NCBI RefSeq assembly: GCF_000484695.1
Contig: NZ_AXVR01000025.1
Location: 1 to 64,000, forward strand
Direction: 5' to 3'
Source: Salinispora cortesiana
GTDB lineage: Bacteria; Actinomycetota; Actinomycetes; Mycobacteriales; Micromonosporaceae
DNA length: 64,000 bases
Part shown: positions 9,322-18,105 of the stretch, in pieces
Position numbering within the stretch: position 1 is the stretch's first letter
How the letters are laid out: each line of letters opens with the position of its first letter
Notes under the pieces: generated by a model
What the model was told of the DNA's origin: nothing
Databases searched by the model: none
What the model saw: only the letters and a program-made list of their open reading frames with translations
Position numbers and translations under genes: made by a program

Positions 9322-11403
9322 GTGGCCCGACCCGCCTCGCTGGTGAAGCGACTGCTCGTCGGTCGACCGTTCCGGTCCGACCGACTCCAGCACACCCTGC
9401 TGCCCAAGCGCATCGCCCTGCCCGTTTTCGCCTCCGACGCGCTCTCCAGCGTGGCCTACGCCCCCGACGAGATCCTGCTGATGCTCTCGTTCGCCGGGGC
9501 CTCGGCGTTCGTCTTCTCGCCGTGGATCGCCCTGGCGGTGGTCGTGGTGATGCTCGCGGTCGTGGCGAGCTACCGGCAGAACGTGTACGCCTACCCGTCC
9601 GGTGGCGGCGACTACGAGGTGGCCACGGTCAACCTGGGGCGCCGCGCCGGTGTCGGCGTGGCCAGCGCCCTCCTGGTCGACTACGTGTTGACCGTCGCCG
9701 TGTCGGTCGCGTCCGGGGTGGCGAACCTGGGCGCGGTGATCCCCTTCGTGGCCACCCACAAGGTGGCGGTGGCCGTCGCCGCGGTGGTGCTGCTCGCCGC
9801 CGTCAACCTGCGCGGGATCAAGGAGTCCGGCACCACCTTCGCCATCCCCACCTACGGTTTCATGATCGTTATCGTCGGCATGATCCTCACCGGGCTGGTC
9901 CGGGTGGTACTGCTCGGCCACGACCTGCGCGCCCCCAGCGCGGACCTGGTCATCGCCACCGAGTGGAGCGACACGACCGGGTGGGCGATGGCGTTCCTGC
10001 TGCTGCGGAGTTTCTCCTCCGGCTGCGCCGCGCTCACCGGCGTCGAGACGATCTCCAACGGGGTGCCCGCCTTCCGGGCACCGAAGAGCCGCAACGCGGC
10101 GACCACCCTGCTCATGCTCGGCGCGGTGGCGGTGACCATGCTGGTCGGCATCGTCTGGCTGGCCCGGCTGACCGGCCTGCAGTTCGTGGAGGACCCGGCC
10201 CGGCAGATCGTCGGCGGCCCCGACGGGTACGTGCAGAAGACCGTCACCGCGCAGCTCGGCGAGACCATCTTCGGCTCCGGTTCGCTGCTGCTGTTCGTGG
10301 TCGTCGGCGTCACCGCCCTGATCCTCTTCCTGGCCGCGAACACCGCGTTCACCGGCTTCCCGGTGCTCGGGTCGATCCTCGCCCAGGACCGCTACCTGCC
10401 CCGGCAGCTACACACCCGGGGGGACCGGCTCGCGTTCTCCAACGGCATCCTCTTCCTGGCCGGCTTCGCGATCGTGCTGATCATCGGCTTCCAGGCCGAG
10501 GTGACCAGGCTGATCCAGCTCTACATCGTCGGCGTCTTCGTCTCGTTCACCCTGTCCCAGGCCGGCATGATCCGGCACTGGAACCGGTACCTTCAGGTCG
10601 AGCGCGACCAGCAGGTGCGCCGGCAGATGATCCGCTCCCGGGCGATCAACAGCTTCGGCATGGCGATGACCGCCACCGTGCTGGTGATCGTGGTCGTCAC
10701 GAAGTTCCTGCTCGGCGCGTGGATCGCCATCGCCGCGATGATCATGATCTACCTGGTGATGCTGGGGATCCGTCGACACTACGACCGGGTCGCCGTCGAG
10801 CTCGTCCCCGACGAGGGGCGGCCGGTGAAACCGGCCCGTAACCACGCGGTCGTGCTGGTCAGCAAGGTGCACCAGCCGACCTTGCGGGCCATCGCCTACG
10901 CGCAGGTCACCCGGCCGGACAGCCTGACCGCGGTGACGGTGAACGTCGACGACAAGGACACCCGCCGGCTGCAGGCCGAGTGGGAACGGCGGGACGTGCC
11001 GGTCGCGCTGACCGTGATCGATTCGCCGTATCGGGAGATCACCCGGCCGATCATCGACTACGTGGCCGGCATCCGTCGGTCCTCGCCCCGCGACGTGGTC
11101 ACCGTCTTCATCCCCGAATACGTGGTCGGCCGCTGGTGGGAGAACCTCTTGCACAATCAGAGCGCACTGCGGCTCAAGGGTCGGCTGCTCTTCGAACCGG
11201 GAGTGATGGTCACCAGCGTGCCGTGGCAGCTCGCCTCGACCGAGGGCAAGGATCTGGACCGGCTGGACGAGACGCTCAGCCGAGGACCGGCCCGCGGTCC
11301 CCGGGTGACGCCGGGCGGCCCGGAGCCGACAGACGGCCCGCCAACGGTCCCCACCCCGCCGCCAAGGAGCGGCCCGGACCCGGCCGACGGAGGTGGCCGG
11401 TGA
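9322..11403 (+). CDS. APC-superfamily permease, KimA-like potassium importer
   Basis: 693-residue membrane protein with about 12 helices (residues 30-470) and a roughly 180-residue cytoplasmic C-terminal domain. The N-terminus (LVKRLLVGRPFRS followed by FASDALSSVAYAPDEILLML) strongly resembles KimA/YdaO, the high-affinity H+/K+ symporter, rather than ordinary amino acid permeases. It is often annotated only as an amino acid permease. The C-terminal domain follows the USP-like pattern of KimA, which binds c-di-AMP. It diverges from ceoB-ceoC, supporting a K+ role. GTG at 9322 is the first start close to the conserved N-terminus. I do not recognise a ydaO riboswitch in the 162-base gap. Confidence 0.8.
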   Translation: MARPASLVKRLLVGRPFRSDRLQHTLLPKRIALPVFASDALSSVAYAPDEILLMLSFAGASAFVFSPWIALAVVVVMLAVVASYRQNVYAYPSGGGDYEVATVNLGRRAGVGVASALLVDYVLTVAVSVASGVANLGAVIPFVATHKVAVAVAAVVLLAAVNLRGIKESGTTFAIPTYGFMIVIVGMILTGLVRVVLLGHDLRAPSADLVIATEWSDTTGWAMAFLLLRSFSSGCAALTGVETISNGVPAFRAPKSRNAATTLLMLGAVAVTMLVGIVWLARLTGLQFVEDPARQIVGGPDGYVQKTVTAQLGETIFGSGSLLLFVVVGVTALILFLAANTAFTGFPVLGSILAQDRYLPRQLHTRGDRLAFSNGILFLAGFAIVLIIGFQAEVTRLIQLYIVGVFVSFTLSQAGMIRHWNRYLQVERDQQVRRQMIRSRAINSFGMAMTATVLVIVVVTKFLLGAWIAIAAMIMIYLVMLGIRRHYDRVAVELVPDEGRPVKPARNHAVVLVSKVHQPTLRAIAYAQVTRPDSLTAVTVNVDDKDTRRLQAEWERRDVPVALTVIDSPYREITRPIIDYVAGIRRSSPRDVVTVFIPEYVVGRWWENLLHNQSALRLKGRLLFEPGVMVTSVPWQLASTEGKDLDRLDETLSRGPARGPRVTPGGPEPTDGPPTVPTPPPRSGPDPADGGGR

Positions 11404-12653
11404 CCGGCGACGAGGGGCTGGCGGAGGCTGAGCGGGTCGAGTTGACCGTCGGGGCGGTGGCCCCGGGCGGGCACTGCGTCGCCCGGGTCGCCGGCCAGGT
11501 GGTCTTCGTCCGGCACGCGCTGCCCGGCGAGCGGGTGGTAGCCGAGGTCACCGAGGTGCACCGCGGGTTCGCCCGGGCCGACGCGGTGACGGTGCTGGTG
11601 GCCGCGCCGGAGCGGGTGGAGCCCCCCTGCCCGTACGCGAAGCCCGGCCGCTGCGGCGGATGTGACCTGCAGCACGTGTCCCCCGAGGCGCAGCTGACCT
11701 GGAAGGCGGGGGTGATCCGCGAGCAACTCACCCGACTGGGCGGGCTGACCGACGGGGAGCTGGACGCGCTGGGTATCCAGGTCGAGGCGCTGCCCGGCGG
11801 GTCGTTGGGCTGGCGTTCCCGGGTGCGGTACACCGTTGACGGTGCCGGTCGGGCCGGCCTGCTCAAGCACCGCTCGTACGAGGTGGTGCCGATCGACCGG
11901 TGCCGGATCGCCCACCCGGCGATTCAACAACTGCCGGTGCTCGGACCCGTGCGGTGGCCGGACGCGGACGCCGTCGAGTCCGTCGCCTCGACCGGCGGGG
12001 ACGTGACCGTGACCGCCGTCGCCGACGGAGCGGTGCGGCCGGTGAGCGGGCCGGAACGGGTCCACGAAGAGGCCGTCGGCCGCCGGTGGGCGCTGCCCCC
12101 GTCGGCGTTCTGGCAGGTCCACCCGGCGGCGGCGGACACCCTGGTCAACGCCGTGCTGGCGCAGCTCGACCCGCGGCCGGGGGAGACCGCCTGGGACCTG
12201 TACGGCGGGGCGGGCCTCTTCGCCGCCGCGCTGGCGGAGCGGGTCGGTGCCACCGGGCGGGTCACCCTCGTTGAGGCCGCCGGGGCCGGCATCGCCGCCG
12301 CCCGGGAGAACCTGCGGGACCTGTCACAGGTCGGCATCGTCTCGGGCCGGGTCGCCCCGGTGCTGGATCGTGGGCGCCTCACCGCGCCGGTGGACCTGGT
12401 GGTGCTCGATCCGCCCCGCTCCGGGGCCGGGGCCCGGGTGGTGCGGGCGGTGGCCGCCGCCGGAGCGCGCGCGGTGGCGTACGTGGCCTGCGACCCGGCC
12501 GCCTTTGCCCGGGACGTCCGCGGCTTCACTGAGCTGGGCTGGCGGCTCGCCGCGCTGCGCGGCTTCGACCTCTTTCCGATGACCCAGCACGTGGAGCTGG
12601 TGGGGCTGTTGCTGCCGCCCGCCTCGCCGCACCGGCGGCGGAGCGACGCCTGA
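11400..12653 (+). CDS. TRAM-domain class I RNA methyltransferase (TrmA/RlmD-type)
   Basis: 417 residues: N-terminal TRAM RNA-binding domain (about 12-70), a [4Fe-4S] cluster signature (C77, C85, C88 in [17 protein letters not shown], with a later Cys near IDRCRIAHP), the SAM-binding loop [13 protein letters not shown] and the uracil-methyltransferase signature [14 protein letters not shown], where the Cys is the nucleophile. It should form 5-methyluridine in rRNA or tRNA. The GTG start overlaps the permease stop (GTGA). The same order, permease then TRAM methyltransferase then dxs, occurs in M. tuberculosis (Rv2690c, Rv2689c, dxs1). Target base unknown. Confidence 0.9.
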   Translation: MTGDEGLAEAERVELTVGAVAPGGHCVARVAGQVVFVRHALPGERVVAEVTEVHRGFARADAVTVLVAAPERVEPPCPYAKPGRCGGCDLQHVSPEAQLTWKAGVIREQLTRLGGLTDGELDALGIQVEALPGGSLGWRSRVRYTVDGAGRAGLLKHRSYEVVPIDRCRIAHPAIQQLPVLGPVRWPDADAVESVASTGGDVTVTAVADGAVRPVSGPERVHEEAVGRRWALPPSAFWQVHPAAADTLVNAVLAQLDPRPGETAWDLYGGAGLFAAALAERVGATGRVTLVEAAGAGIAAARENLRDLSQVGIVSGRVAPVLDRGRLTAPVDLVVLDPPRSGAGARVVRAVAAAGARAVAYVACDPAAFARDVRGFTELGWRLAALRGFDLFPMTQHVELVGLLLPPASPHRRRSDA

Positions 12654-12745
12654 CCATCGGCTCAGCGTTGCCGGCGTCCTGCGGACCGTTGCGGGTGCTC
12701 CCGACCGGACTGCGGGCTGTCCCTCGGCCGATAGACTCTCCGGTC

Positions 12746-14728
12746 ATGAGTGTTGAACGGGACCCGGCAAACCAACCGGGGCTGCTGGCCGCCGTCAGCG
12801 GTCCGCAGGACATTAAGCGGATGTCCACCGAGCAGCTGGAAATCCTCGCCGCCGAAATCCGTGACTTTCTGGTGGCCAAGGTCTCTCGCACCGGCGGGCA
12901 CATCGGCCCCAACCTGGGGGTGGTGGAGCTGACCCTCGCGCTGCACCGGGTCTTCGACTCCCCCCGGGACCGGATCCTGTTCGACACCGGCCACCAGGCC
13001 TACGTACACAAGATTCTCACCGGCCGGCAGGGCGGCTTCGACAAGCTGCGCCAGCGCGGTGGGCTCGCCGGCTACCCGAGCCAGGCCGAGAGCGAGCACG
13101 ACCTGATCGAGAACTCGCACGCCTCCACCGTCCTCTCCTACGCCGACGGGCTGGCCAAGGCGTACGCGCTGCGGGGTGAGTCCCGGGCGGTGGCGGCCGT
13201 GGTCGGCGACGGCGCGCTGACCGGCGGTATGTGCTGGGAGGCGTTGAACAACATCGCGACCGCCGGCAACCCGCTGGTGACCGTGGTCAACGACAACGGC
13301 CGCTCCTACTCGCCGACCATCGGCGGGCTCGCCGACCACCTCTCGACGCTGCGCCTGAACCCCGGCTACGAGCGGGTGCTGGACACGGTTCGGGAGGCGC
13401 TCGGCTCGACCCCGCTGGTCGGCCGACCGATGTACGAGGTGCTGCACGCGGTCAAGCGGGGCATCAAGGACGCGGTAGCGCCGCAGGCGATGTTCGAGGA
13501 CCTCGGCATCAAGTACGTCGGCCCGGTTGACGGGCACGACATCGTGGCGGTCGAGGGGGCGCTGCGCGCGGCGAAGTCCTTCGGCGGCCCGGTGATCGTG
13601 CACGCGGTCACCCGCAAGGGCTACGGCTACCGCCCGGCCGAGGACGACGAGGCGGACTGTTTCCACAGCCCCGGTGCCTTCGACACCGAGACCGGCAAGG
13701 CGACCGCCGCGCCGTCGGTGAAGTGGACCCACGTCTTCGGCGAGGAGCTGGTGGCGATCGCCGACGAGCGGCCGGACGTGGTGGGAATCACTGCGGCGAT
13801 GGCCGAGCCGACCGGCATCGCCAAGCTGGCCCGGAAGTACCCGGAGCGCACCTACGACGTGGGCATCGCCGAACAGCACGCCGCCACCTCGGCGGCGGGG
13901 CTGGCGCTGGGCGGTATGCACCCGGTGGTCGCGGTCTACGCGACCTTCCTCAACCGGGCATTCGACCAGGTCCTGCTGGACGTGGCGATGCACAAGCTGC
14001 CGGTGACCTTCGTGCTGGACCGGGCCGGGATCACCGGCCCGGACGGGCCCAGCCACTACGGCATGTGGGACATGTCCATCTTCGGGGTGGTGCCGGGCCT
14101 GCGGATCGCCGCCCCCCGGGATGCCGCCACCCTCCGTGCGGAGCTGCGCGAGGCGGTCGCCGTGGACGACGGTCCCACCATTGTCCGCTTCCCGACCGGT
14201 TCCGTCGCCGCCGACCTGCCGGCGCTGCGCCGGGTCGGTCCGGTGGACGTGCTCGCCGAGTCGGCCCGCGCCGACGTGCTGCTGGTCGCGGTCGGCTCCT
14301 TCGCCGGCCTCGGCATGGAGGTCGCCGCCCGGGTCGGCGAGCAGGGTTACGGCGTGACCGTGGTTGACCCGCGCTGGGTCCGGCCGGTCGCGGCCGAGCT
14401 GGTGGAGCTGGCTGCCGGGCATCGGCTCGTGGTCGTCGTGGAGGACGGGGTTCGGGCCGGCGGCGTCGGCGACGCCATCGCCCAGGCGATGCGGGACGCC
14501 GACGTCGAGGTGCCGGTGAAAGATCTGGGCGTACCGGTCGACTGGCACCCGTACGGCACCCGCACCCAGATTCTCGCCGACCTCGGCCTGACCGCCCAGG
14601 ACGTGGCCCGCGACGTCACCGGCTGGATCTCCCGGCTCGACATTGACGCCGCCGGCAACGAGAAGGAGCTGGTCACCGACCAGGTGGAGCCGATCGTCAC
14701 GCCGCGAGAGGCACCCGCGCCGAAGTGA
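12746..14728 (+). CDS. dxs: 1-deoxy-D-xylulose-5-phosphate synthase
   Basis: Condenses pyruvate and glyceraldehyde-3-phosphate, the first step of the MEP isoprenoid pathway, using thiamine diphosphate. 660 residues with the ThDP motif ([16 protein letters not shown], near 155), the GHQAYVHK loop near 83, the catalytic-glutamate region ([16 protein letters not shown], near 370) and a complete transketolase C-domain (to about 640). A 15-residue tail is specific. The ATG is selected because the protein then begins about 15 residues before the conserved [17 protein letters not shown] segment. A strong hairpin follows the stop. Confidence 0.96.
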   Translation: MSVERDPANQPGLLAAVSGPQDIKRMSTEQLEILAAEIRDFLVAKVSRTGGHIGPNLGVVELTLALHRVFDSPRDRILFDTGHQAYVHKILTGRQGGFDKLRQRGGLAGYPSQAESEHDLIENSHASTVLSYADGLAKAYALRGESRAVAAVVGDGALTGGMCWEALNNIATAGNPLVTVVNDNGRSYSPTIGGLADHLSTLRLNPGYERVLDTVREALGSTPLVGRPMYEVLHAVKRGIKDAVAPQAMFEDLGIKYVGPVDGHDIVAVEGALRAAKSFGGPVIVHAVTRKGYGYRPAEDDEADCFHSPGAFDTETGKATAAPSVKWTHVFGEELVAIADERPDVVGITAAMAEPTGIAKLARKYPERTYDVGIAEQHAATSAAGLALGGMHPVVAVYATFLNRAFDQVLLDVAMHKLPVTFVLDRAGITGPDGPSHYGMWDMSIFGVVPGLRIAAPRDAATLRAELREAVAVDDGPTIVRFPTGSVAADLPALRRVGPVDVLAESARADVLLVAVGSFAGLGMEVAARVGEQGYGVTVVDPRWVRPVAAELVELAAGHRLVVVVEDGVRAGGVGDAIAQAMRDADVEVPVKDLGVPVDWHPYGTRTQILADLGLTAQDVARDVTGWISRLDIDAAGNEKELVTDQVEPIVTPREAPAPK

Positions 14729-14729
14729 C

Positions 14730-14778
14730 GGGGTGGGGTGGGTGACGGCGGGCCGCCCGCCGTCACCCACCCCACCCC
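14730..14778. terminator. 23-bp perfect hairpin between convergent dxs and lipoprotein gene
   Basis: Left arm 14730-14752 pairs exactly with 14756-14778 around a CCG loop. No T-run follows, as usual in high-GC actinomycetes. Its position between two converging genes suggests a bidirectional terminator. Confidence 0.8.
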
Positions 14779-14870
14779 ACCGCGGCATCGCGTCGGAGGT
14801 AGCCGCCCCCGGCGCTACCACGTCGGACATCGCTGCCCGGGCGTCACCGCGAACGGAGCCGACCCCGGCG

Positions 14871-16067
14871 CTACTGCGGAGCGGGCAGGGAACGGTAGTG
14901 GGTCTCCGCGCTGGTCGCCAGACTCACCGTGACCTCTTCGTCGGCCAGGGGCAGGATCGCCAGGCCCGGGCGGTCAACGAGGTGGGATGTGCCGGCCGGG
15001 ACCGACAGCGAGTCCTCCGGAGCCGGCTGCCAGCTCAACACGCCCAGCCGCTGCCCCGCCACCGGCAGGACGTACGCCTGAAGTGGCGCGGCCCGATCGG
15101 CGGCTGACATCATCGCTGCGCCGCCGGTGGCCGGCCGGTACAACACCGCCGTCATCTCGTCGTCGGCGGTCTCCCAGGTGAGCTGCTGCACCTCACCCGG
15201 CGGGCCAGGACCGAGCGTGCCCTCGCCAACCGTCCGGAGGGTCAGTCCCGCCATCGGCCAGGAGGCCGGCACCGAGAGCGCCGAATTCCGGCTCCCGAAC
15301 TGGCGTTGGATGCTGCCGAAGGGCCCCTGGTCGCCGGCGAGCGCGCAGGTGTCCAATCCGGCCAGGGCCTGCCGCCCGGAGCCGGATTCGTCCCGCACCA
15401 GCGGGTCGCGCGGCGCGTCCAGGCCGGTGCCGAGGTCGAGGAAGCGTTCGGTGGTGCGCCCCCGCGGCAGTGACTCGGTGGCGCGCAGCGCGGCGGTGAC
15501 CGGGACCGCGGAGCAGGCCGGCACCGCCACGGGTGTGCTCAGACCCCCCTCGATGGCCACCTTCTGGCCATCCGGACCGGTCAGGTCGGTGACCCGGGCA
15601 GAGACCAGGTAGCGGCGACCCGCGTCGGTGTGGACCGGGAGAACATCGGAGTAGACCAGGTAGCCGGGATCGGTGTGTTCGACGGCATGGGTGACGGTGT
15701 GGCGCCCGTCCGCTCCGGCGACCTGGAGCAGCCAGGAGGCCCCCGTGCCGGGAACATCCGCGGCGACCAGGGCGAGCGGCGCGCCGTCGACCGCACCGGC
15801 CCAGAGGATGCCGGAGGTGGGTAGGTACGCTCGGTCGCCGAGCGGCGAGCGCCAGGCGCGGACCGCCTCGGTCACCGCGGTCGTCGTCGTGGCCTCGGCA
15901 GCGAGGGAGCCACGGGCCGGCCAGACGGTGAGCGATCCGTCGCGGCTCTCGTGCCCCACCGATAGGTCATCCGGTGCCCGGTCGGCGACCACTCCGCAGC
16001 CGGCCAGGGTCGCCACCAGGGCCAGCGCAGCGGCGGTCGTCCTGCCGGTCCGGCGGGCTGCAAGCAC
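14871..16067 (-). CDS. Predicted secreted lipoprotein, unknown function
   Basis: 398 residues with a type II signal: RRTGRT, hydrophobic AAALALVATLAGC, lipobox LAGC with Cys near residue 23. The GTG start has GGAGGAGC eight bases upstream. The mature protein is extracytoplasmic and rich in beta-strand-like sequence (for example LAIDVPGTGASWLLQVAG-like stretches near residue 110 and paired Cys near 200 and 255 that could form a disulphide). I do not recognise the family. It is divergent from a GT-C-like membrane protein gene and may act with it at the cell surface (inference). Confidence 0.7.
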   Translation of the reverse strand: MLAARRTGRTTAAALALVATLAGCGVVADRAPDDLSVGHESRDGSLTVWPARGSLAAEATTTTAVTEAVRAWRSPLGDRAYLPTSGILWAGAVDGAPLALVAADVPGTGASWLLQVAGADGRHTVTHAVEHTDPGYLVYSDVLPVHTDAGRRYLVSARVTDLTGPDGQKVAIEGGLSTPVAVPACSAVPVTAALRATESLPRGRTTERFLDLGTGLDAPRDPLVRDESGSGRQALAGLDTCALAGDQGPFGSIQRQFGSRNSALSVPASWPMAGLTLRTVGEGTLGPGPPGEVQQLTWETADDEMTAVLYRPATGGAAMMSAADRAAPLQAYVLPVAGQRLGVLSWQPAPEDSLSVPAGTSHLVDRPGLAILPLADEEVTVSLATSAETHYRSLPAPQ

Positions 16068-16191
16068 GTCTAGCTCCTCCGTCTCCTGCGAACCGCAATG
16101 GTACGAGACGGCGCGGTGCCGCCCAGCACCACCCACAAGGGATTGTGCGGTGGCTTTCGTGTGATTTCCGCTCAGGTAGACTCCGCCGATT

Positions 16192-18105
16192 GTGACGCCT
16201 GCTGACACCCGCGCCGAACCCGCCACCGTGGCCTCGTCCGAGCCGGTCGATCGCAACAGCGCGAGTGCGTTCCCCCTGAACGGCGTGGCAGCGGGGGAGC
16301 GGAAGCAAACGTCCGGCCCTCCGGTGACGGCCCCCGGTCGCCGTCAGCTCCGGCTGCCGTCGTGGACGCCCCGACGGCAGCACTCGGTGGTGGTTGGCGG
16401 CTTCCTGCTCGCCGCGCTCTGGGTGACCAGCCAGATCTGGGTCGACCCGACCGGTCGGGTGGCCGCGCTCTACAGCAGTGACCCGGCGCAGGTGCAGTTC
16501 TTCCTGGCGCACTCGGTGCGGGTGGTGCTTCACGGTGAGTTCCCGTTCTTCACCGAGCAGTTCAACTACCCGGACGGGGTCAACCTGATGGCCAACACGG
16601 CCATCCTCGCGCTGGGCATCCCGATGGTGCCGGTGACGCTCCTCTTCGGCCCGGCGGTGACCTTCGTGCTGCTGGTCACCCTCGGGCTCGCCGGCACCGC
16701 GACCGCCTGGTACGTGGTGCTCAGCCGGCACCTTGTGCGCAGTCGACTGGCGGCGGCGGTCGGCGGATGGTTCTGCGGGTTCTCCCCGGCGATGCTGTCG
16801 CACGCCAACTGGCACCCCAACATCATCAGTCAGTTCCTGCTGCCGTTCATCGTGTGGCGGGTGCTCGTCATCACCCGCTCCCAGCGTCCGTACCGCGACG
16901 GCCTGCTGCTCGCCCTGCTGGTGAGCGTGCAGGCGTTCATCAACGAGGAGATCCTGCTCTTCACCGCGATGGCGTGCGGGGTCTTCCTCGCCGCCGTGCT
17001 GGTGCAGCGGCCCCAGCTGTGGCGGGCGGCGTGGCGGCCGCTGGCGAAGTCGCTCGCCACCTGCACGGCGGTGGCGGGCGCGCTGCTGGCGTACCCGCTC
17101 TACGTGCAATTCGCCGGCCCGATGGCGTACCACGGGCTCAGCGACGCGGTCCGGGACTACGGCAACGACATCGCCGCGTTCGTCGCCCCGGGCTCGCCCA
17201 CCCTGGGCGGGGACGACGCGGCCAACACCGGCCTCGCCCCGAACTACTCGGAGGAGAACGCCTTCTTCGGCTGGAGCCTCTCCCTGATCGCCGTCGGCAT
17301 CGTCCTGTGGCTGCGCCACGACGTGGTCGTGCGGGCCCTCGCGGCGACCGGGATCTTCTTCGCGGTGCTCTCTCTCGGCGAGCGGATCTCGTGGTGGGAC
17401 CAGGAGATCGGGGTTGGACCGTGGGAGTGGCTGGTTCGGCTGCCGCTGCTGGACGCGGTGGTGCCGACCCGGTTCGGGCTCATCACCACCGTTACCGTCG
17501 GGCTGTTGCTGACGCTCGCGGTCGACCGGTCCCGAAGGCTGCCGCTACCTCGGCGCACCCTGCGGCTGCGCACCGCCGCCGGGCTGGTGCTGGCGTTGTT
17601 GCCGATCGCGCCCATGCCGCTGGCGGTGACCTCCCGACCACCGGTGCCGGAGTTCATCACCGCCGACCGGTGGCGCGGCTACGTGGCGCAGGACCAGACG
17701 CTGGTGCCCATTCCGGTGCCGAGCATGGGCAACACCCACGGCATGCGCTGGGCCGCCGCCGTCAACCTCGACTTCAAGATTCCCGGTGGCTACTTCCTGG
17801 CGCCGCGCAACGCCAACACCGGCGACCCCGGTCGGTTCGGCGGCCGCCCCAGTGGGCTCGGAGAACTGCTCAGCGAGGTCGCCAGCACCGGACGTACGCT
17901 GCAACTCGACGACCGGCAGCGCCGGCGCGCCCTGGACGACCTGCGGCACTGGCGGGCCGCGATCCTGGTCCTGCCGGTGGACCAGCACCACGCGGAGCCG
18001 CTGCGACTGACCGTCGAGCAACTGGTCGGCCCGGGCAGGCGTGAACTGGACGTCTGGATGTGGGACGTCCGCGCGTTGACGGACCCGGCACCGACCGCCG
18101 CCTAG
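16192..18105 (+). CDS. GT-C-like integral membrane protein, probable glycosyltransferase (copy 1)
   Basis: 637 residues: a 60-residue cytoplasmic N-terminus, about ten to eleven membrane helices (65-490) and an extracytoplasmic C-terminal domain. The first external loop holds an acidic residue (YSSDPAQVQFFLAHS) and the sequence FNYPDGVNLMANT, a layout seen in polyprenol-phosphate-sugar-dependent GT-C enzymes, where one loop Asp is catalytic. It shares FNYPDGVN/MANT, INEEILLFTA, IPGGYFLAP and DVWMWDVRALTD with the converging neighbour. Probable role: transfer of a sugar to a surface polymer or protein. Start: GTG 125 bases from the divergent lipoprotein gene. Donor and acceptor unknown. Confidence 0.65.
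   Translation: MTPADTRAEPATVASSEPVDRNSASAFPLNGVAAGERKQTSGPPVTAPGRRQLRLPSWTPRRQHSVVVGGFLLAALWVTSQIWVDPTGRVAALYSSDPAQVQFFLAHSVRVVLHGEFPFFTEQFNYPDGVNLMANTAILALGIPMVPVTLLFGPAVTFVLLVTLGLAGTATAWYVVLSRHLVRSRLAAAVGGWFCGFSPAMLSHANWHPNIISQFLLPFIVWRVLVITRSQRPYRDGLLLALLVSVQAFINEEILLFTAMACGVFLAAVLVQRPQLWRAAWRPLAKSLATCTAVAGALLAYPLYVQFAGPMAYHGLSDAVRDYGNDIAAFVAPGSPTLGGDDAANTGLAPNYSEENAFFGWSLSLIAVGIVLWLRHDVVVRALAATGIFFAVLSLGERISWWDQEIGVGPWEWLVRLPLLDAVVPTRFGLITTVTVGLLLTLAVDRSRRLPLPRRTLRLRTAAGLVLALLPIAPMPLAVTSRPPVPEFITADRWRGYVAQDQTLVPIPVPSMGNTHGMRWAAAVNLDFKIPGGYFLAPRNANTGDPGRFGGRPSGLGELLSEVASTGRTLQLDDRQRRRALDDLRHWRAAILVLPVDQHHAEPLRLTVEQLVGPGRRELDVWMWDVRALTDPAPTAA

Noticed and set aside
9270-10841. 523-codon frame overlapping the KimA-like permease
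   Set aside because: Arg/Pro-rich translation of a +2 frame; the permease frame is clearly the coding one.
12662-14830. Long open frame (722 codons) antisense to dxs
   Set aside because: Typical high-GC shadow; dxs is complete with all motifs and the antisense product is Arg/Gly/His-rich with no domain.
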